Counted from the first letter of the stretch, positions 26,940 through 35,836 are shown. The stretch is 64,000 nucleotides of DNA from an uncultured Tissierellia bacterium (GCA_902488465.1 CABTWE010000001.1:1-64000); one strand, 5' to 3'. Numbers and translations are program-made. The notes: a model not told the origin generated them from the sequence alone.

Positions 26940-27003
26940 TTAATTGTTTTAGTGAATTATTATGCTTGGATTATATTATGACTATGCTGAAAATTTTTAA
27001 AAT

Positions 27004-27038
27004 AAAAAACAAGCCAAAAATTTTCTTGGCTTGTTTTT
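27004..27038 (-). terminator. Terminator after ybeY
   Basis: The inverted repeat AAAAACAAGCCAA / TTGGCTTGTTTTT with an 8-base loop ends in a U run on the minus strand. It separates the nfeD-floA-phoH-ybeY transcript from the dgk operon. Confidence 0.9.
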
Positions 27039-27069
27039 AAATAGAATATAAAAAAATGTAAAAGAATTC

Positions 27070-27543
27070 CTAAATATTCTTCATGACTTTTTTCTCTAAA
27101 TCTCTCATAATTCTCTTGTCCCTTTTGTTCATATGATCATATCCCATAAGGTGCAATATGCTATGGCATGTTAGATACATGAGTTCCCTTTGAAATGAGT
27201 TTCCGTAGAGTTTCGCTTGCTTGGCGCAAACTTTTTTACAGATTACAACATCTCCCAAAATTCCAGTTTCCATATCCAGTGGAAAGCTTAAAACATCCGT
27301 CACTCTATCGATTCCTCTGAATCTCTCATTCAAATCTCGAATTTCTCCGGGTGTCACGATGCTCAGTGATATTTGAGTATAATATCTGAAATCGACAACT
27401 CTAAGTGTTTTCTCAATTATATTTTTTAGACAATATAAATCATCGACACACAAAAACTGTGTGCCGGTGGATATGCTCAATTCAAATTTATCAAAATAAA
27501 AGGTTTTGTTTCCCCTTATTTTTCTCTCCAAATTATTCTTCAT
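27070..27543 (-). CDS. ybeY: Endoribonuclease YbeY
   Basis: YbeY is a zinc-dependent RNase involved in 16S rRNA maturation and ribosome quality control. The 157-residue protein has the metal motif CHSILHLMGYDHM near residues 127-139 (H-x3-H-x5-H) and the strand RGIDRVTDVLSFPLD. The first histidine is followed by Ser rather than the common Gly, which is harmless to metal binding. It overlaps phoH by 11 bases and is followed by a terminator. The yqfF/pgpH gene that separates phoH and ybeY in Bacillus is absent. Confidence 0.94.
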   Translation of the reverse strand: MKNNLERKIRGNKTFYFDKFELSISTGTQFLCVDDLYCLKNIIEKTLRVVDFRYYTQISLSIVTPGEIRDLNERFRGIDRVTDVLSFPLDMETGILGDVVICKKVCAKQAKLYGNSFQRELMYLTCHSILHLMGYDHMNKRDKRIMRDLEKKVMKNI

Positions 27544-28525
27544 TTTTGTTTTCTTTTTCTTTCTTTTTTTCTTCTCTTATTTTTTCCAAACGCAAAGCTT
27601 CCTGTTCATATACTTCAATCACTTTTCGAACGAGAGGGTGTCTAACAATGTCGACTTTTTGAAGTTCTTCGATTCCGATTCCCTTTGTGTGTCTCAGAAG
27701 TTCTATCGCGTTTTTTAGTCCGCTCATCTTTCCTCTCGGCAAGTCGGTTTGTGTTAGGTCACCTGTGATAACCATTTTTGATGAATAACCAAGTCTCGTC
27801 AAGAACATTTTCATTTGTTCAGGAGTTGTGTTTTGAGCTTCATCCAATATTATAAAGCTTTTGTCGAGAGTTCTTCCTCTCATATATGCGAGCGGAGCAA
27901 TTTCAATTAAACCTTTTTCAATATATTTTTGATATTGTTCTCCACCTATTATTTCAAAAAGCGCATCATAAACAGGCCTTAGATACGGGTCGACTTTTTC
28001 TTTTAAGTCTCCCGGCAAAAATCCAAGGCTTTCACCGGCTTCAACTGCAGGTCTAGTTAGTATAATTCTTTCAAATTGTTTGTTTCTAAACGCTTGGCAA
28101 GCAAGTGCGATTGCAAGATATGTCTTTCCGGTTCCCGCAGGTCCCGTTCCAAATACAATGTCATTATTATTGATTGATTCAATATATCTTTTTTGACCAA
28201 TTGTTTTCGGAAATAGACTTCTGCCGTTTGCGGTGAATGCAATAGGTTTGTCATTTAGATTTAAAACCTCATTTTCCCTGTGTTCACGAGCAAGGTCTAT
28301 GATATATGAAATATCATTTAGATCAACATCGCCATTCTTGCTTTTCTTCGAAAGCACCATTAGAACATTCTTTGCAATCTCGGAATTTTCTCCGCTGATT
28401 TTAAATGTATCATCGGAAATGGATATTTTTACATCCAATTTTTCCATTATGAGATTTATATTTTGGTCCAACTGTCCAACTATATTTTTTACAGTTAATA
28501 AGTCTTTAACTACAAATTCAGTCAT
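27533..28525 (-). CDS. phoH: PhoH-family ATPase
   Basis: The protein has 330 residues. An N-terminal KH-like domain (1-105) comes before the PhoH ATPase domain with Walker A GPAGTGKTYLAIALA (about 128-142), LTRPAVEAGESLGFLPGD, and the Walker B FIILDEAQNTT. PhoH proteins are P-loop NTPases related to superfamily 1 helicases and are usually linked with YbeY in RNA metabolism; the exact activity is not settled. A lysine/glutamate-rich tail of about 25 residues ends the protein. AAGGAG precedes the ATG and overlaps the stop of the gene before. Confidence 0.94.
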   Translation of the reverse strand: MTEFVVKDLLTVKNIVGQLDQNINLIMEKLDVKISISDDTFKISGENSEIAKNVLMVLSKKSKNGDVDLNDISYIIDLAREHRENEVLNLNDKPIAFTANGRSLFPKTIGQKRYIESINNNDIVFGTGPAGTGKTYLAIALACQAFRNKQFERIILTRPAVEAGESLGFLPGDLKEKVDPYLRPVYDALFEIIGGEQYQKYIEKGLIEIAPLAYMRGRTLDKSFIILDEAQNTTPEQMKMFLTRLGYSSKMVITGDLTQTDLPRGKMSGLKNAIELLRHTKGIGIEELQKVDIVRHPLVRKVIEVYEQEALRLEKIREEKKKEKENKNEE

Positions 28526-28534
28526 TAAGTCTCC

Positions 28535-29080
28535 TTACTTCATCGAGACCGGCTCATCTAATATCTCTTTCATTGCGATATATTTTTTTAAGTCCGCCTC
28601 ATTATAATCTTCAAGAAATCTTGATTGAGCTTCTTCATCTTTTTCATAAATTGATTTTCCAAGCCCGTGCTCGATTCCACATTCGTTTTTTATCATGTGA
28701 CTGTACACTGAATCATCTGAATGTAGAATTGCATTTTCCAAACTTCTCGAGTCAACTATAGCCGATTTTTTAATTTTTTTATCCACATTTATCGTTGTCT
28801 CGTTTTTCTTTTGGCTGATTTTTTTGCGCTTTTCTTCGAGTTTTTTGTTCAAAGTCTTTTCCTTTTCAGATTCATCCGAAAATTCCGCCTCTGTATTTTT
28901 CAATAGCTTGGTCAATCTTGTCTTCATTTCTTCGTCTTTGATATTATCTATTCGATTCTTTATCTGTTCAATATTGTCTTTTTTCGATATGTTTTTCTTT
29001 ATAGTTTTCTTGTGGTTATTCTCATAAATTGAATCTATTATTTTTAAAATTATTAGGACAATCGCTATGATGTAACTCAT
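28535..29080 (-). CDS. Membrane-anchored coiled-coil protein of unknown function
   Basis: This 181-residue protein is not recognised. Residues 2-17 (SYIIAIVLIILKIIDS) form one N-terminal hydrophobic segment that would anchor it. Residues 22-90 are highly charged and probably coiled coil. The C-terminal third has a better-defined look, with SVYSHMIKNECGIEHGLGKS and DYNEADLKKYIAMKEIL. It overlaps floA by 4 bases, so it is translated with a flotillin and could be a floating-raft partner; that is inference from position only. In Bacillus the same slot between floA and phoH holds the sporulation genes yqfC and yqfD, to which I see no resemblance. Confidence 0.7.
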   Translation of the reverse strand: MSYIIAIVLIILKIIDSIYENNHKKTIKKNISKKDNIEQIKNRIDNIKDEEMKTRLTKLLKNTEAEFSDESEKEKTLNKKLEEKRKKISQKKNETTINVDKKIKKSAIVDSRSLENAILHSDDSVYSHMIKNECGIEHGLGKSIYEKDEEAQSRFLEDYNEADLKKYIAMKEILDEPVSMK

Positions 29081-30057
29081 TTATCAGATTTTACTCCGCC
29101 TATAGAATTTCTCATATCCGTGTCCGCTTTTATATTATTCAATTTATAATAATCCATAACGCCTAAGTTACCTGATTTTAAAGCTTCTGCAATTGCCAAA
29201 GGCACTTGTGATTCCGCTTCGACAACAAGAGCTCTCTTTTCTTGAACTTCTGCTTTCATTTCTTGTTCTTTTGCAACAGCCATTGCACGTCTTTCTTCAG
29301 CTCTTGCTTGAGCAATTCTCATGTCTGCTTCAGCTTGGTCTGTTTGAAGATGTGCACCGATGTTTCTTCCGACATCTACATCGGCAATATCAATTGATAA
29401 AATTTCAAAAGCTGTTCCCGAGTCAAGTCCTTTTTCAAGAACTGTTGTTGAAATGCTGTCCGGATTTTCAAGAACTTCTTTGTGTGTATTACTGCTACCG
29501 ACAGTTGTAACAATTCCTTCCCCGACTCTTGCTATAATTGTTTCTTCACCTGCACCACCGACAAGTCTTTCGATATTTGCCCTAACAGTAACTCTTGCTT
29601 TAACGATAACTTCGATACCGTCTTTACTTACAGCTGCAATATTAGGTGTCTCAATAACTTTTGGGTTTACACTTACACGAACAGCTTCCAAAACATTACG
29701 ACCTGCCAAGTCTATAGCAGCAGCTCTCTTAAATTCCAGCTCGATGTTTGCCCTTTGGGCAGCAATTAGTGCATCGACCAATGTATCGACATTACCACCT
29801 GCAAGATAGTGAGCTTCCAGCTCATCAAGTTTTAAATTCAATCCTGCCTTAGTTGCCTTGATCATCGGGTTAATAATTTTTCTCGGTGCAACTCTTCTTA
29901 GTTTCATTCCTACAAGCGTTGCAATTCCAACTTTTACACCTGAAAAGAATGCCGTTATCCAAAGTCCCAACGGCACAAATGAGAAAAATATTATAACTAA
30001 AATAAAAACCAATCCGACCGTAAAAATCGGTCCTAAACTACTTATAATTTCGTTCAT
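29077..30057 (-). CDS. floA: Flotillin-like protein FloA
   Basis: FloA organises functional membrane microdomains. The 326 residues, close to the Bacillus FloA size, begin with a hydrophobic hairpin (about 10-50). The PHB/SPFH-like domain follows, with GMKLRRVAPRKIINPMIKATK and GRNVLEAVRVSVNPKVIETP. An EA-rich helical repeat comes next (about 240-290, AEADMRIAQARAEERRAMA). It follows nfeD directly, as in Bacillus yqeZ-yqfA. AAGGAGG lies before the ATG. Confidence 0.95.
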   Translation of the reverse strand: MNEIISSLGPIFTVGLVFILVIIFFSFVPLGLWITAFFSGVKVGIATLVGMKLRRVAPRKIINPMIKATKAGLNLKLDELEAHYLAGGNVDTLVDALIAAQRANIELEFKRAAAIDLAGRNVLEAVRVSVNPKVIETPNIAAVSKDGIEVIVKARVTVRANIERLVGGAGEETIIARVGEGIVTTVGSSNTHKEVLENPDSISTTVLEKGLDSGTAFEILSIDIADVDVGRNIGAHLQTDQAEADMRIAQARAEERRAMAVAKEQEMKAEVQEKRALVVEAESQVPLAIAEALKSGNLGVMDYYKLNNIKADTDMRNSIGGVKSDK

Positions 30058-30699
30058 CTAAATCCTCCTTACATATATCTTCATAGATTCAACTTTTATA
30101 ACTTCAATTTTAGTGTCTGACGGTATAAAGCCCTCATCACTGTAGAGATCATACTTTTTATCGTCAATTATTCCAAATCCACTCGGTCTTAGAGGGGTTG
30201 TTGTAATGCCTCTCTTGCCTGTTAAATTCGGATAATCAACCGCTAAATAACCATTTTCAGTAGAGCTTTTTTGTTTTAAGACAAACTTTTCCATTCCCTT
30301 TATCTTATAACCCTTCTTAATGTAAAAGTATATGAGAAAAATAGAAATTAAAATTGTGAGTGAAAGCCCTAAAATTGTTGAGAGTATATCGTCAAAAGTT
30401 CCATAGAACCCAACTCCAAGAAATGCAACACCGAATATTCCAAAAACTTGAACGCCGGGAACCAATAACTCCATAAAAAGTAAAAAGATTCCAACCGTGC
30501 TCAATATTAAATAGACAAAATATTTATTGTCTTTTAATAAAACAATCGCTATATATGCAATCAAAAGCAAAACTCCGACAACAAAATTGAATTTCTTATT
30601 GACAAAGAGCGATGAAATAAAGCATGCTACTGAAATCAAAAAAATCAAAAGTACCGCTAAATTAGGAATGTTCTTTAGCATTTCAATCATTTTTACCAT
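30058..30699 (-). CDS. NfeD-family membrane protein
   Basis: This is a 213-residue short NfeD. Five or so hydrophobic segments span residues 13-130, including GIFLLFMELLVPGVQVFGIFG typed here as the family core (residues 70-90, with the conserved E-x-x-x-P-G). A C-terminal cytosolic OB domain (about 150-213) has LTGKRGITTTPLRPSGFGIID. NfeD proteins work with the flotillin encoded next to them. The serine-protease domain of long NfeDs is absent, which is normal for this class. GGAGG precedes the first ATG. Confidence 0.9.
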   Translation of the reverse strand: MVKMIEMLKNIPNLAVLLIFLISVACFISSLFVNKKFNFVVGVLLLIAYIAIVLLKDNKYFVYLILSTVGIFLLFMELLVPGVQVFGIFGVAFLGVGFYGTFDDILSTILGLSLTILISIFLIYFYIKKGYKIKGMEKFVLKQKSSTENGYLAVDYPNLTGKRGITTTPLRPSGFGIIDDKKYDLYSDEGFIPSDTKIEVIKVESMKIYVRRI

Positions 30700-30737
30700 A
30701 ACTACCTCCTATAATTACATATTACCCGAAATCGTTA

Positions 30738-30756
30738 TAGTTAAACTATTTAACTA
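30738..30756. repeat. Perfect inverted repeat upstream of nfeD
   Basis: TAGTTAAA and TTTAACTA flank a 3-base centre. The repeat lies 39 bases upstream of the nfeD start and 25 bases past the yqeY stop, where the nfeD operon promoter should be. It could be an operator, or just A/T-rich chance symmetry. No good sigma-A boxes with 17-base spacing were found here. Confidence 0.4.
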
Positions 30757-30767
30757 AATTTTTATAC

Positions 30768-30795
30768 AAAAATAGCCCACCTATTTTAGTGAGCC
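30768..30795 (-). terminator. Terminator overlapping the yqeY stop codon
   Basis: On the minus strand, GGCTCAC and GTGGGCT pair over 7 bp (two G-U) around an 8-base loop and are followed by ATTTTTGT. The yqeY stop codon is inside the loop. It would close the rpsU-yqeY transcript. Confidence 0.65.
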
Positions 30796-31233
30796 TAATT
30801 TTGCTTTCACCGCTTCAGATAATCTCTTAGCATCTACTCTAGATTCGCTTCTTTCCTTAGCCAATTTCATAACAGCACCCATGTCTTTCATTGATGTTGC
30901 TCCAACTTCAGCTACTACAGCACCAACCAAATCATTTAACTCATCATCGTCCATTTGCTTTGGTAAATACTCGGAAAGATATGAAATCTCTTCTTCCGTA
31001 TCTTTTATAAGTTCTACTCTATCTGTGCCTTTGAGAGAATCCAGCGTATCATTTCTTTCTTTTATTTCTTTTTGAATCATCTGCATAATTAAATCATCAT
31101 CAGCAGTCAATCTGTTGTCAACCTCATATTGCTTAATACGAGATCTAAGCATTGTGATAGTATTTTTTCTAAGAGTTTGTTTCTCTTTCATGGAAGTCTT
31201 TAAATCATCCATCAAACGTTCTTTTAATGACAT
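30781..31233 (-). CDS. yqeY: GatB/YqeY domain protein
   Basis: The 150 residues form the helical YqeY fold, homologous to the tail domain of GatB: LKERLMDDLKTSMKEKQTLR, TITMLRSRIKQYEVD and VGATSMKDMGAVMKLAKER. In GatB this domain contacts tRNA; the free-standing protein has no confirmed activity. It follows rpsU by 3 bases, the same pair as in Bacillus. Confidence 0.93.
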   Translation of the reverse strand: MSLKERLMDDLKTSMKEKQTLRKNTITMLRSRIKQYEVDNRLTADDDLIMQMIQKEIKERNDTLDSLKGTDRVELIKDTEEEISYLSEYLPKQMDDDELNDLVGAVVAEVGATSMKDMGAVMKLAKERSESRVDAKRLSEAVKAKLGSLK

Positions 31234-31236
31234 AAA

Positions 31237-31419
31237 CTAAAATCCTTTACGTCTCTTTTTTCTAGCTGCTAGAGATTTAAGTTTTCTTCTAACGCTAGGT
31301 TTTTCGTAATGTTCTCTTTTTCTAACTTCACCCATTACTCCTGAGCGAGCACATTGTCTCTTGAAGCGCTTTAGAGCACTATCTAGGGATTCATTTTCTC
31401 CAACTTTGATTTCTGACAT
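31237..31419 (-). CDS. rpsU: Ribosomal protein S21
   Basis: This is a 60-residue basic protein of the 30S platform: EIKVGENESLDSALKRFKRQ, then KREHYEKPSVRRKLKS and a lysine/arginine-rich tail. S21 helps mRNA selection near the anti-Shine-Dalgarno region. A strong AAGGGGGG stands before the ATG, and a dedicated promoter lies at 31466-31494. Confidence 0.97.
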   Translation of the reverse strand: MSEIKVGENESLDSALKRFKRQCARSGVMGEVRKREHYEKPSVRRKLKSLAARKKRRKGF

Positions 31420-31465
31420 TTATCTTCCCCCCTTCCATAAGGTTATCCACAACGCTCTATCCAAT

Positions 31466-31494
31466 ATTATACACATAGTTTATTAAAAAATCAA
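31466..31494 (-). promoter_or_regulatory. Promoter of rpsU-yqeY
   Basis: TTGATT (31489-31494) and TATAAT (31466-31471) are 17 bases apart on the minus strand, preceded by an A/T-rich stretch. It lies in the gap between the HIT gene and rpsU. No terminator was seen in that gap, so readthrough from mtaB-HIT is also likely. Confidence 0.82.
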
Positions 31495-31498
31495 GTAT

Positions 31499-31837
31499 TT
31501 AATCAAAATTCCAACCTAATTTTTTTCCGCCTATTAGATGGAAATGCAAATGGCGAACAGACTGTCCTCCATCCTCGCCAACGTTTGAAATTACACGATA
31601 TCCACCGGTCAATTTTTCATCTTTTGCAATCAGCTTTATGACCGATAAAATGTGACTAAGTATTTCCTTGTCACCTTCGTCGCATGTATCAAGTCCATCG
31701 ATATGTTTTTTTGGAATAACAAGAATATGTGTTGGTGCAACCGGATTTATATCCCTGAATGCATAACAAACATCATCCTCATAAACCTTTGTAGAAGGTA
31801 TTTCCCCATCAATTATTTTGCAGAACAAACAATCCAT
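31499..31837 (-). CDS. HIT-family nucleotide hydrolase
   Basis: This 112-residue HIT/HINT protein opens with CLFCKIIDGEIPSTKVYED. It has the histidine triad as VRHLHFHLIGG near the C terminus (H-x-H-x-H). HINT enzymes cleave phosphoramidates of AMP such as AMP-lysine; the natural substrate is uncertain. It overlaps mtaB by 25 bases, an unusually long overlap. The start is fixed by the conserved MDCLFC. Confidence 0.94.
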   Translation of the reverse strand: MDCLFCKIIDGEIPSTKVYEDDVCYAFRDINPVAPTHILVIPKKHIDGLDTCDEGDKEILSHILSVIKLIAKDEKLTGGYRVISNVGEDGGQSVRHLHFHLIGGKKLGWNFD

Positions 31838-33105
31838 TTCTTTTCCCCCTTTTCTTCAACAAGCATTGCGTTAATAACGCTGTTTAATTTTAAATCCGGA
31901 TACTCATCACAAGAAATCTCTGCCTTTACATAGTTCCTTGTGTATCCTGTGAAAAATCCCTTTGTTCTTTCTTCAATAAGAACTTCTTCCTCTTTATTTA
32001 AAAGAGAATTTTTAAATTCCTCTTGAAGTTCTTCTCCTAATTTTTCAAGTTCATTTTTTCTTCTGATTTTTATATTTCCGTCAACTTGCTCCATATCCGC
32101 CGCTTTTGTACCTTTTCTAATAGAATATGGGAAAATATGAATCCTTGAAAGTTTCAAATCTTTCAAATACTGAACAGTGCTCTCGTGGTCCTCTTCCGTT
32201 TCACCTGGAAAACCTACAATAATATCCGTTGTGATTCCTGCACTTGGATAATAAGACCTTATCAAATCAACTTTTTTCTTGAAAGTTTCTTTGTTGTATT
32301 TTCGATTCATTGCTTTTAAAACATTATCCGATCCGCTTTGAAGTGACAAATGGAATTGGTCGCAGAACTGACTTATGCTTTTTAGCCTTCTTAAAAAATC
32401 ATCTGTTATAACCGAAATTTCAAGACTTGAAAGTCTTATTCTTACATTCGGCGCTGCTGCGTGTACCGCTTCAATTGCATCGATAAGAGTTACATCTTTT
32501 AAATCTTTTCCATACGATGCAACTTCAATTCCCGTTATAACAATCTCTTTTGCGGTTTCCCCAAGAGATGATGCTTCTTTTTTTATGGACTCGATACTTC
32601 TTGACCGTACTCTTCCTCTTGCATAAGGAATTATGCAATAAGAGCAAAAATTATCGCAACCGTCTTCAATTTTAATAAATCCACGAGTCTTTTCACCCGT
32701 TCCATGGAGCGGCAAATCTTCAAATTCTCTATATTTTGAAATATCATATACTTTTTCACCTTTGTCTTTATCCAAAGTCATTAGATACGAAATATCAAGT
32801 TTATCTTTATTTCCGACAACAAGATTTACGTTTTTATTTTCTAAAAGTTCATCCTTTGAAACTTGGCTATAACACCCCATAATTACCGAATAGTTATCAG
32901 GATTTATCTTTCGATTTCTGCTTAATGCCTGCCTTGATTTTTTATCGCTTTCATTTGTAACGCTGCATGAATTCAGGATAAAAACGTCACAAATTTCTTC
33001 GTCAGAATCGGCTATTTCAAATCCTGCTTTTCGAAGCCTCTCTTCAAGCGCAAGGCTTTCTACAAAATTTACTTTGCAACCCAGAGTTTTAATTTTAACT
33101 TTCAT
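31813..33105 (-). CDS. mtaB: tRNA t6A37 methylthiotransferase MtaB
   Basis: This radical-SAM enzyme adds a methylthio group to C2 of threonylcarbamoyl-A37 in tRNA. The N-terminal cluster cysteines are in TLGCKVN, LNSCSVT and GCYSQ. The radical-SAM triad is CDNFCSYCIIPYARG. A C-terminal TRAM domain follows. I choose the ATG at 33105, giving 430 residues, because GAAAGGAC precedes it and the protein then begins MKVKIKTLGCKVN as in relatives. An upstream ATG at 33120 would lie deeper inside rsmE. Confidence 0.95.
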   Translation of the reverse strand: MKVKIKTLGCKVNFVESLALEERLRKAGFEIADSDEEICDVFILNSCSVTNESDKKSRQALSRNRKINPDNYSVIMGCYSQVSKDELLENKNVNLVVGNKDKLDISYLMTLDKDKGEKVYDISKYREFEDLPLHGTGEKTRGFIKIEDGCDNFCSYCIIPYARGRVRSRSIESIKKEASSLGETAKEIVITGIEVASYGKDLKDVTLIDAIEAVHAAAPNVRIRLSSLEISVITDDFLRRLKSISQFCDQFHLSLQSGSDNVLKAMNRKYNKETFKKKVDLIRSYYPSAGITTDIIVGFPGETEEDHESTVQYLKDLKLSRIHIFPYSIRKGTKAADMEQVDGNIKIRRKNELEKLGEELQEEFKNSLLNKEEEVLIEERTKGFFTGYTRNYVKAEISCDEYPDLKLNSVINAMLVEEKGEKKWIVCSAK

Positions 33106-33820
33106 ATTTCGTCCTTTCATAGTAGGTCAATATAGAAGATATAGCAGAAAATGCAGCATACTCCGTCCTCAATATATTTCTAAATAACCGTATGGATTTT
33201 ACCCCTCTGTCTTTTGCAAATGACACTTCCTCGTCTGAAAACCCTCCTTCAGGTCCGACAAAAATCCCTATAGAAACCTCTCTCGGGTAAGTTACATCAA
33301 CATCTTTTAAAAAGTCATATATACAATTTACATTCTCATCTTCAAAAAGAATAACCGAATAATCCAAAGTTTTAGAAAATTCTATAGCCTCTTTAAATTC
33401 CATATTATTTGAGATTGCAGGAATTTTTATTGACTTTGAAACTTCAGCACTGTCTTTTAAAATAGAATAACATCTGTCATTTGAAAAGTCTTCAATACGT
33501 TTTTCATAACACCTTTCAGTAATTGTCGGAATAAATTTTTCGACACCGAGCATGCCATTCATTTTAAAAACATGTTCCATTTTTTTCTTTGGAATATATC
33601 CTTGAAACAAATAGATTTTTAAATTATTCGTGTCTTCCTCGATTTTCTCTACAAGTTTAACTGAAAAACTGTCCTTTGAAACTTCAGAAATCTCCGCCAA
33701 ATAAAGCTCTTCATTTAAAACAACTTCAAGTTTATCACCCACAATATGTCTTTGACTTTTTACAACATGTCTGAAGTCCTCTCCGGTTATTAATGTATCC
33801 TCGATAAAAATTCTATCCAT
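33095..33820 (-). CDS. rsmE: 16S rRNA m3U1498 methyltransferase
   Basis: This 241-residue SPOUT enzyme has an N-terminal PUA-like domain (1-70) and a knotted methyltransferase domain. The knot motifs are GIFVGPEGGFSDEEVSFAK and RLFRNILRTEYAAFSAIS. RsmE methylates N3 of U1498 in the 30S decoding region. It overlaps prmA by 8 bases and mtaB by 11, in the conserved dnaJ-prmA-rsmE-mtaB order. Confidence 0.95.
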   Translation of the reverse strand: MDRIFIEDTLITGEDFRHVVKSQRHIVGDKLEVVLNEELYLAEISEVSKDSFSVKLVEKIEEDTNNLKIYLFQGYIPKKKMEHVFKMNGMLGVEKFIPTITERCYEKRIEDFSNDRCYSILKDSAEVSKSIKIPAISNNMEFKEAIEFSKTLDYSVILFEDENVNCIYDFLKDVDVTYPREVSIGIFVGPEGGFSDEEVSFAKDRGVKSIRLFRNILRTEYAAFSAISSILTYYERTKYES

Positions 33821-34688
33821 TAAATCTACCCGTAATCTCAGACCAACCGTTTTGTTTATTTGAACTTACAATTTCAAATTTGTTTTTTTGTAGAGCATCT
33901 CTGACCATGTCTTCTTTTTCATTAACAATGCCAGACAATATTATTAAGCCCTGTGATTTAATGCGCTTAGAAAATTCCGGCATCATTTCGCATAAAGTTT
34001 CTGCATAAATGTTCGATATAATCGTGTCGTATATCTTGATATCATAATCCCTGAAATCTCCGTGAATTATATTCACATTTTCTTCAACATTATTTAGTTT
34101 CACATTTTGATTTGCCGACTTTATAGCTAAAGCATCAATTTCATAGGCATCAACTACTGCACCTGAAAGCTTTGCAGCAGAAATTGCAAGAATTCCGCTT
34201 CCCGTTCCTACGTCCAAAATTTTGCCGTCAGGACGATACTTGTCAATCTCTTTAAGGCACATATAAGTAGTTTCATGACTTCCTGTACCAAAAGCCATTC
34301 CCGGATTTATAACAACATCCGAGTCTGTGTGTTCTTCCCAAAGTGGAACAACTTTTAAATCATTTGAAACGTCAATCGTGTGAAAATAATTTTTCCAATC
34401 GTTTTCGTAATCCTTTTCTTCAATTGATTTTTTTGAAATTACACACTCATCTTTAAGGTCAATATCTTCGAGAAATTTTTGAACTTCATCATCTTCCAAA
34501 TAGACTTTGAAAGTAATAAAATCCGTTTTTTCTTTTTTGTCTATATAGTCCCAATTCTTTTCGGAAATTTTAAGACTGTCACTTAAATTGTCATCAATTA
34601 CTTCGAAAGAAGATATTCCAAACATAATAAGTTTAGTCGTAATTTCGTCTTCCAAACTCCTATTTACTTTTAATGAAACTTCTATCAT
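33813..34688 (-). CDS. prmA: Ribosomal protein L11 methyltransferase
   Basis: This 291-residue protein has an N-terminal L11-binding domain (1-95) and a Rossmann methyltransferase with SAM motif ILDVGTGSGILAISAAKLSG near 156-175. The catalytic-side NIYAETL follows. AFGTGSHETTYMCL is the PrmA hallmark. PrmA trimethylates L11. It overlaps dnaJ by 4 bases (ATGA). Confidence 0.95.
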   Translation of the reverse strand: MIEVSLKVNRSLEDEITTKLIMFGISSFEVIDDNLSDSLKISEKNWDYIDKKEKTDFITFKVYLEDDEVQKFLEDIDLKDECVISKKSIEEKDYENDWKNYFHTIDVSNDLKVVPLWEEHTDSDVVINPGMAFGTGSHETTYMCLKEIDKYRPDGKILDVGTGSGILAISAAKLSGAVVDAYEIDALAIKSANQNVKLNNVEENVNIIHGDFRDYDIKIYDTIISNIYAETLCEMMPEFSKRIKSQGLIILSGIVNEKEDMVRDALQKNKFEIVSSNKQNGWSEITGRFNG

Positions 34689-35836
34689 CGTGCAAACATC
34701 CTTCTAATCACATTTTTTATTTTGAAATATATATTCTTAAATTTTTCTCTTATTCCCGAAAAGGGAGGAGGGTCGTTAAGCTCGTTTTCTTCATCAAGCT
34801 CCCTTAAAATTTCTTTTTGACGTTTTGATAAATTTGTAGGCGTTACAACTTTAAATACTAAATAAATATCACCGCGTGTGTTTGAATTATATTTATATAA
34901 ACCCTTCTTTGGAATAGTTATATAATCTCCATTTTGTGTGCCTTCAGGAATAACAATTTCTTCTTCCCCATCCAGTGTTTCAAACTTTTTTCTAGTGCCG
35001 AGTGCTGCTTCTGAAAATGAAATCTTGTATTCCTTGACGAGATTTGTATCTTGAATTTCATAACCATAAGGATTTCTAACGTGAATTTCAGCATATAAAT
35101 TTCCACTTCTTCCACCGTTTATACCCTCGTCGCCATGAGCACCTAAGTTCAATACGATGCCATCTGTTACACCTTTTGGAATTTTGACTGTCTTTTTTAT
35201 TTTTTTAGACTTTCTTCCTGAGCCTGCACATTCTTCACACTTTTCTTTAACAAATTTTCCCGTGCCTTTGCAGTCAGGACAAACTGTATCAGTTTGCATT
35301 TGTCCAAAAAGCGTTTGTTTAACTTGTCTTACGCGGCCTCTTCCGTGACAAGTTTTGCAAACTTCCACGTCATCTTTTGACTTTGCACCAGTACCGTGAC
35401 ATTTTTCACAGTTTTCAACTCTCTCATACTCAATATCAACGCTTTGTTCTGTGAGAGTGTCTTTTAAATCGAAATCTATATAAGTCATTCTGTCTTGACC
35501 CGGTTTTTGGTTGCTTGCAGCTCTGTTTGAACTAAATCCGCCAAAACCCATTCCACCGAAAATATCGCCGAATAAATCGCTAAATATATCATCATAACCA
35601 AATCCACCGCCTGCTTGAGCATCGGTAGTTCCATAATTATCATACATAGTTCTTTTTTCTTGATTTGAAAGAACCTCATATGCCGCAGTAACCTCTTTGA
35701 ATTTTTCCGCACTTTCCGGATCATCAGGATTCAAATCAGGATGGTATTTTTTTGCTAAACGTCTATAACTTTTCTTTATTTCTTCGATTGAAGCCGTTTC
35801 TTCAACCTCTAATACTTCATACAAATTTTTCATCAA
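34685..35836 (-). CDS. dnaJ: Chaperone DnaJ
   Basis: This Hsp40 co-chaperone stimulates DnaK ATPase. Its 383 residues hold a J domain with HPD in RLAKKYHPDLNP, a Gly/Phe region (about 70-115), and four zinc repeats: CEKCHGTG, CKTCHGRG, CPDCKGTG and CEECAGSG. Two substrate-binding beta domains follow. The basic tail (KIKNVIRRMFAR) is slightly longer than usual. It is separated from dnaK by a terminator and its own promoter, so its level can be set apart from dnaK. Confidence 0.97.
   Translation of the reverse strand: MMKNLYEVLEVEETASIEEIKKSYRRLAKKYHPDLNPDDPESAEKFKEVTAAYEVLSNQEKRTMYDNYGTTDAQAGGGFGYDDIFSDLFGDIFGGMGFGGFSSNRAASNQKPGQDRMTYIDFDLKDTLTEQSVDIEYERVENCEKCHGTGAKSKDDVEVCKTCHGRGRVRQVKQTLFGQMQTDTVCPDCKGTGKFVKEKCEECAGSGRKSKKIKKTVKIPKGVTDGIVLNLGAHGDEGINGGRSGNLYAEIHVRNPYGYEIQDTNLVKEYKISFSEAALGTRKKFETLDGEEEIVIPEGTQNGDYITIPKKGLYKYNSNTRGDIYLVFKVVTPTNLSKRQKEILRELDEENELNDPPPFSGIREKFKNIYFKIKNVIRRMFAR

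Noticed and set aside
31237..31440. Readthrough-blocking terminator between the HIT gene and rpsU
   Set aside because: No stem followed by a U run was found in the gap; only the rpsU promoter and ribosome-binding site are visible.
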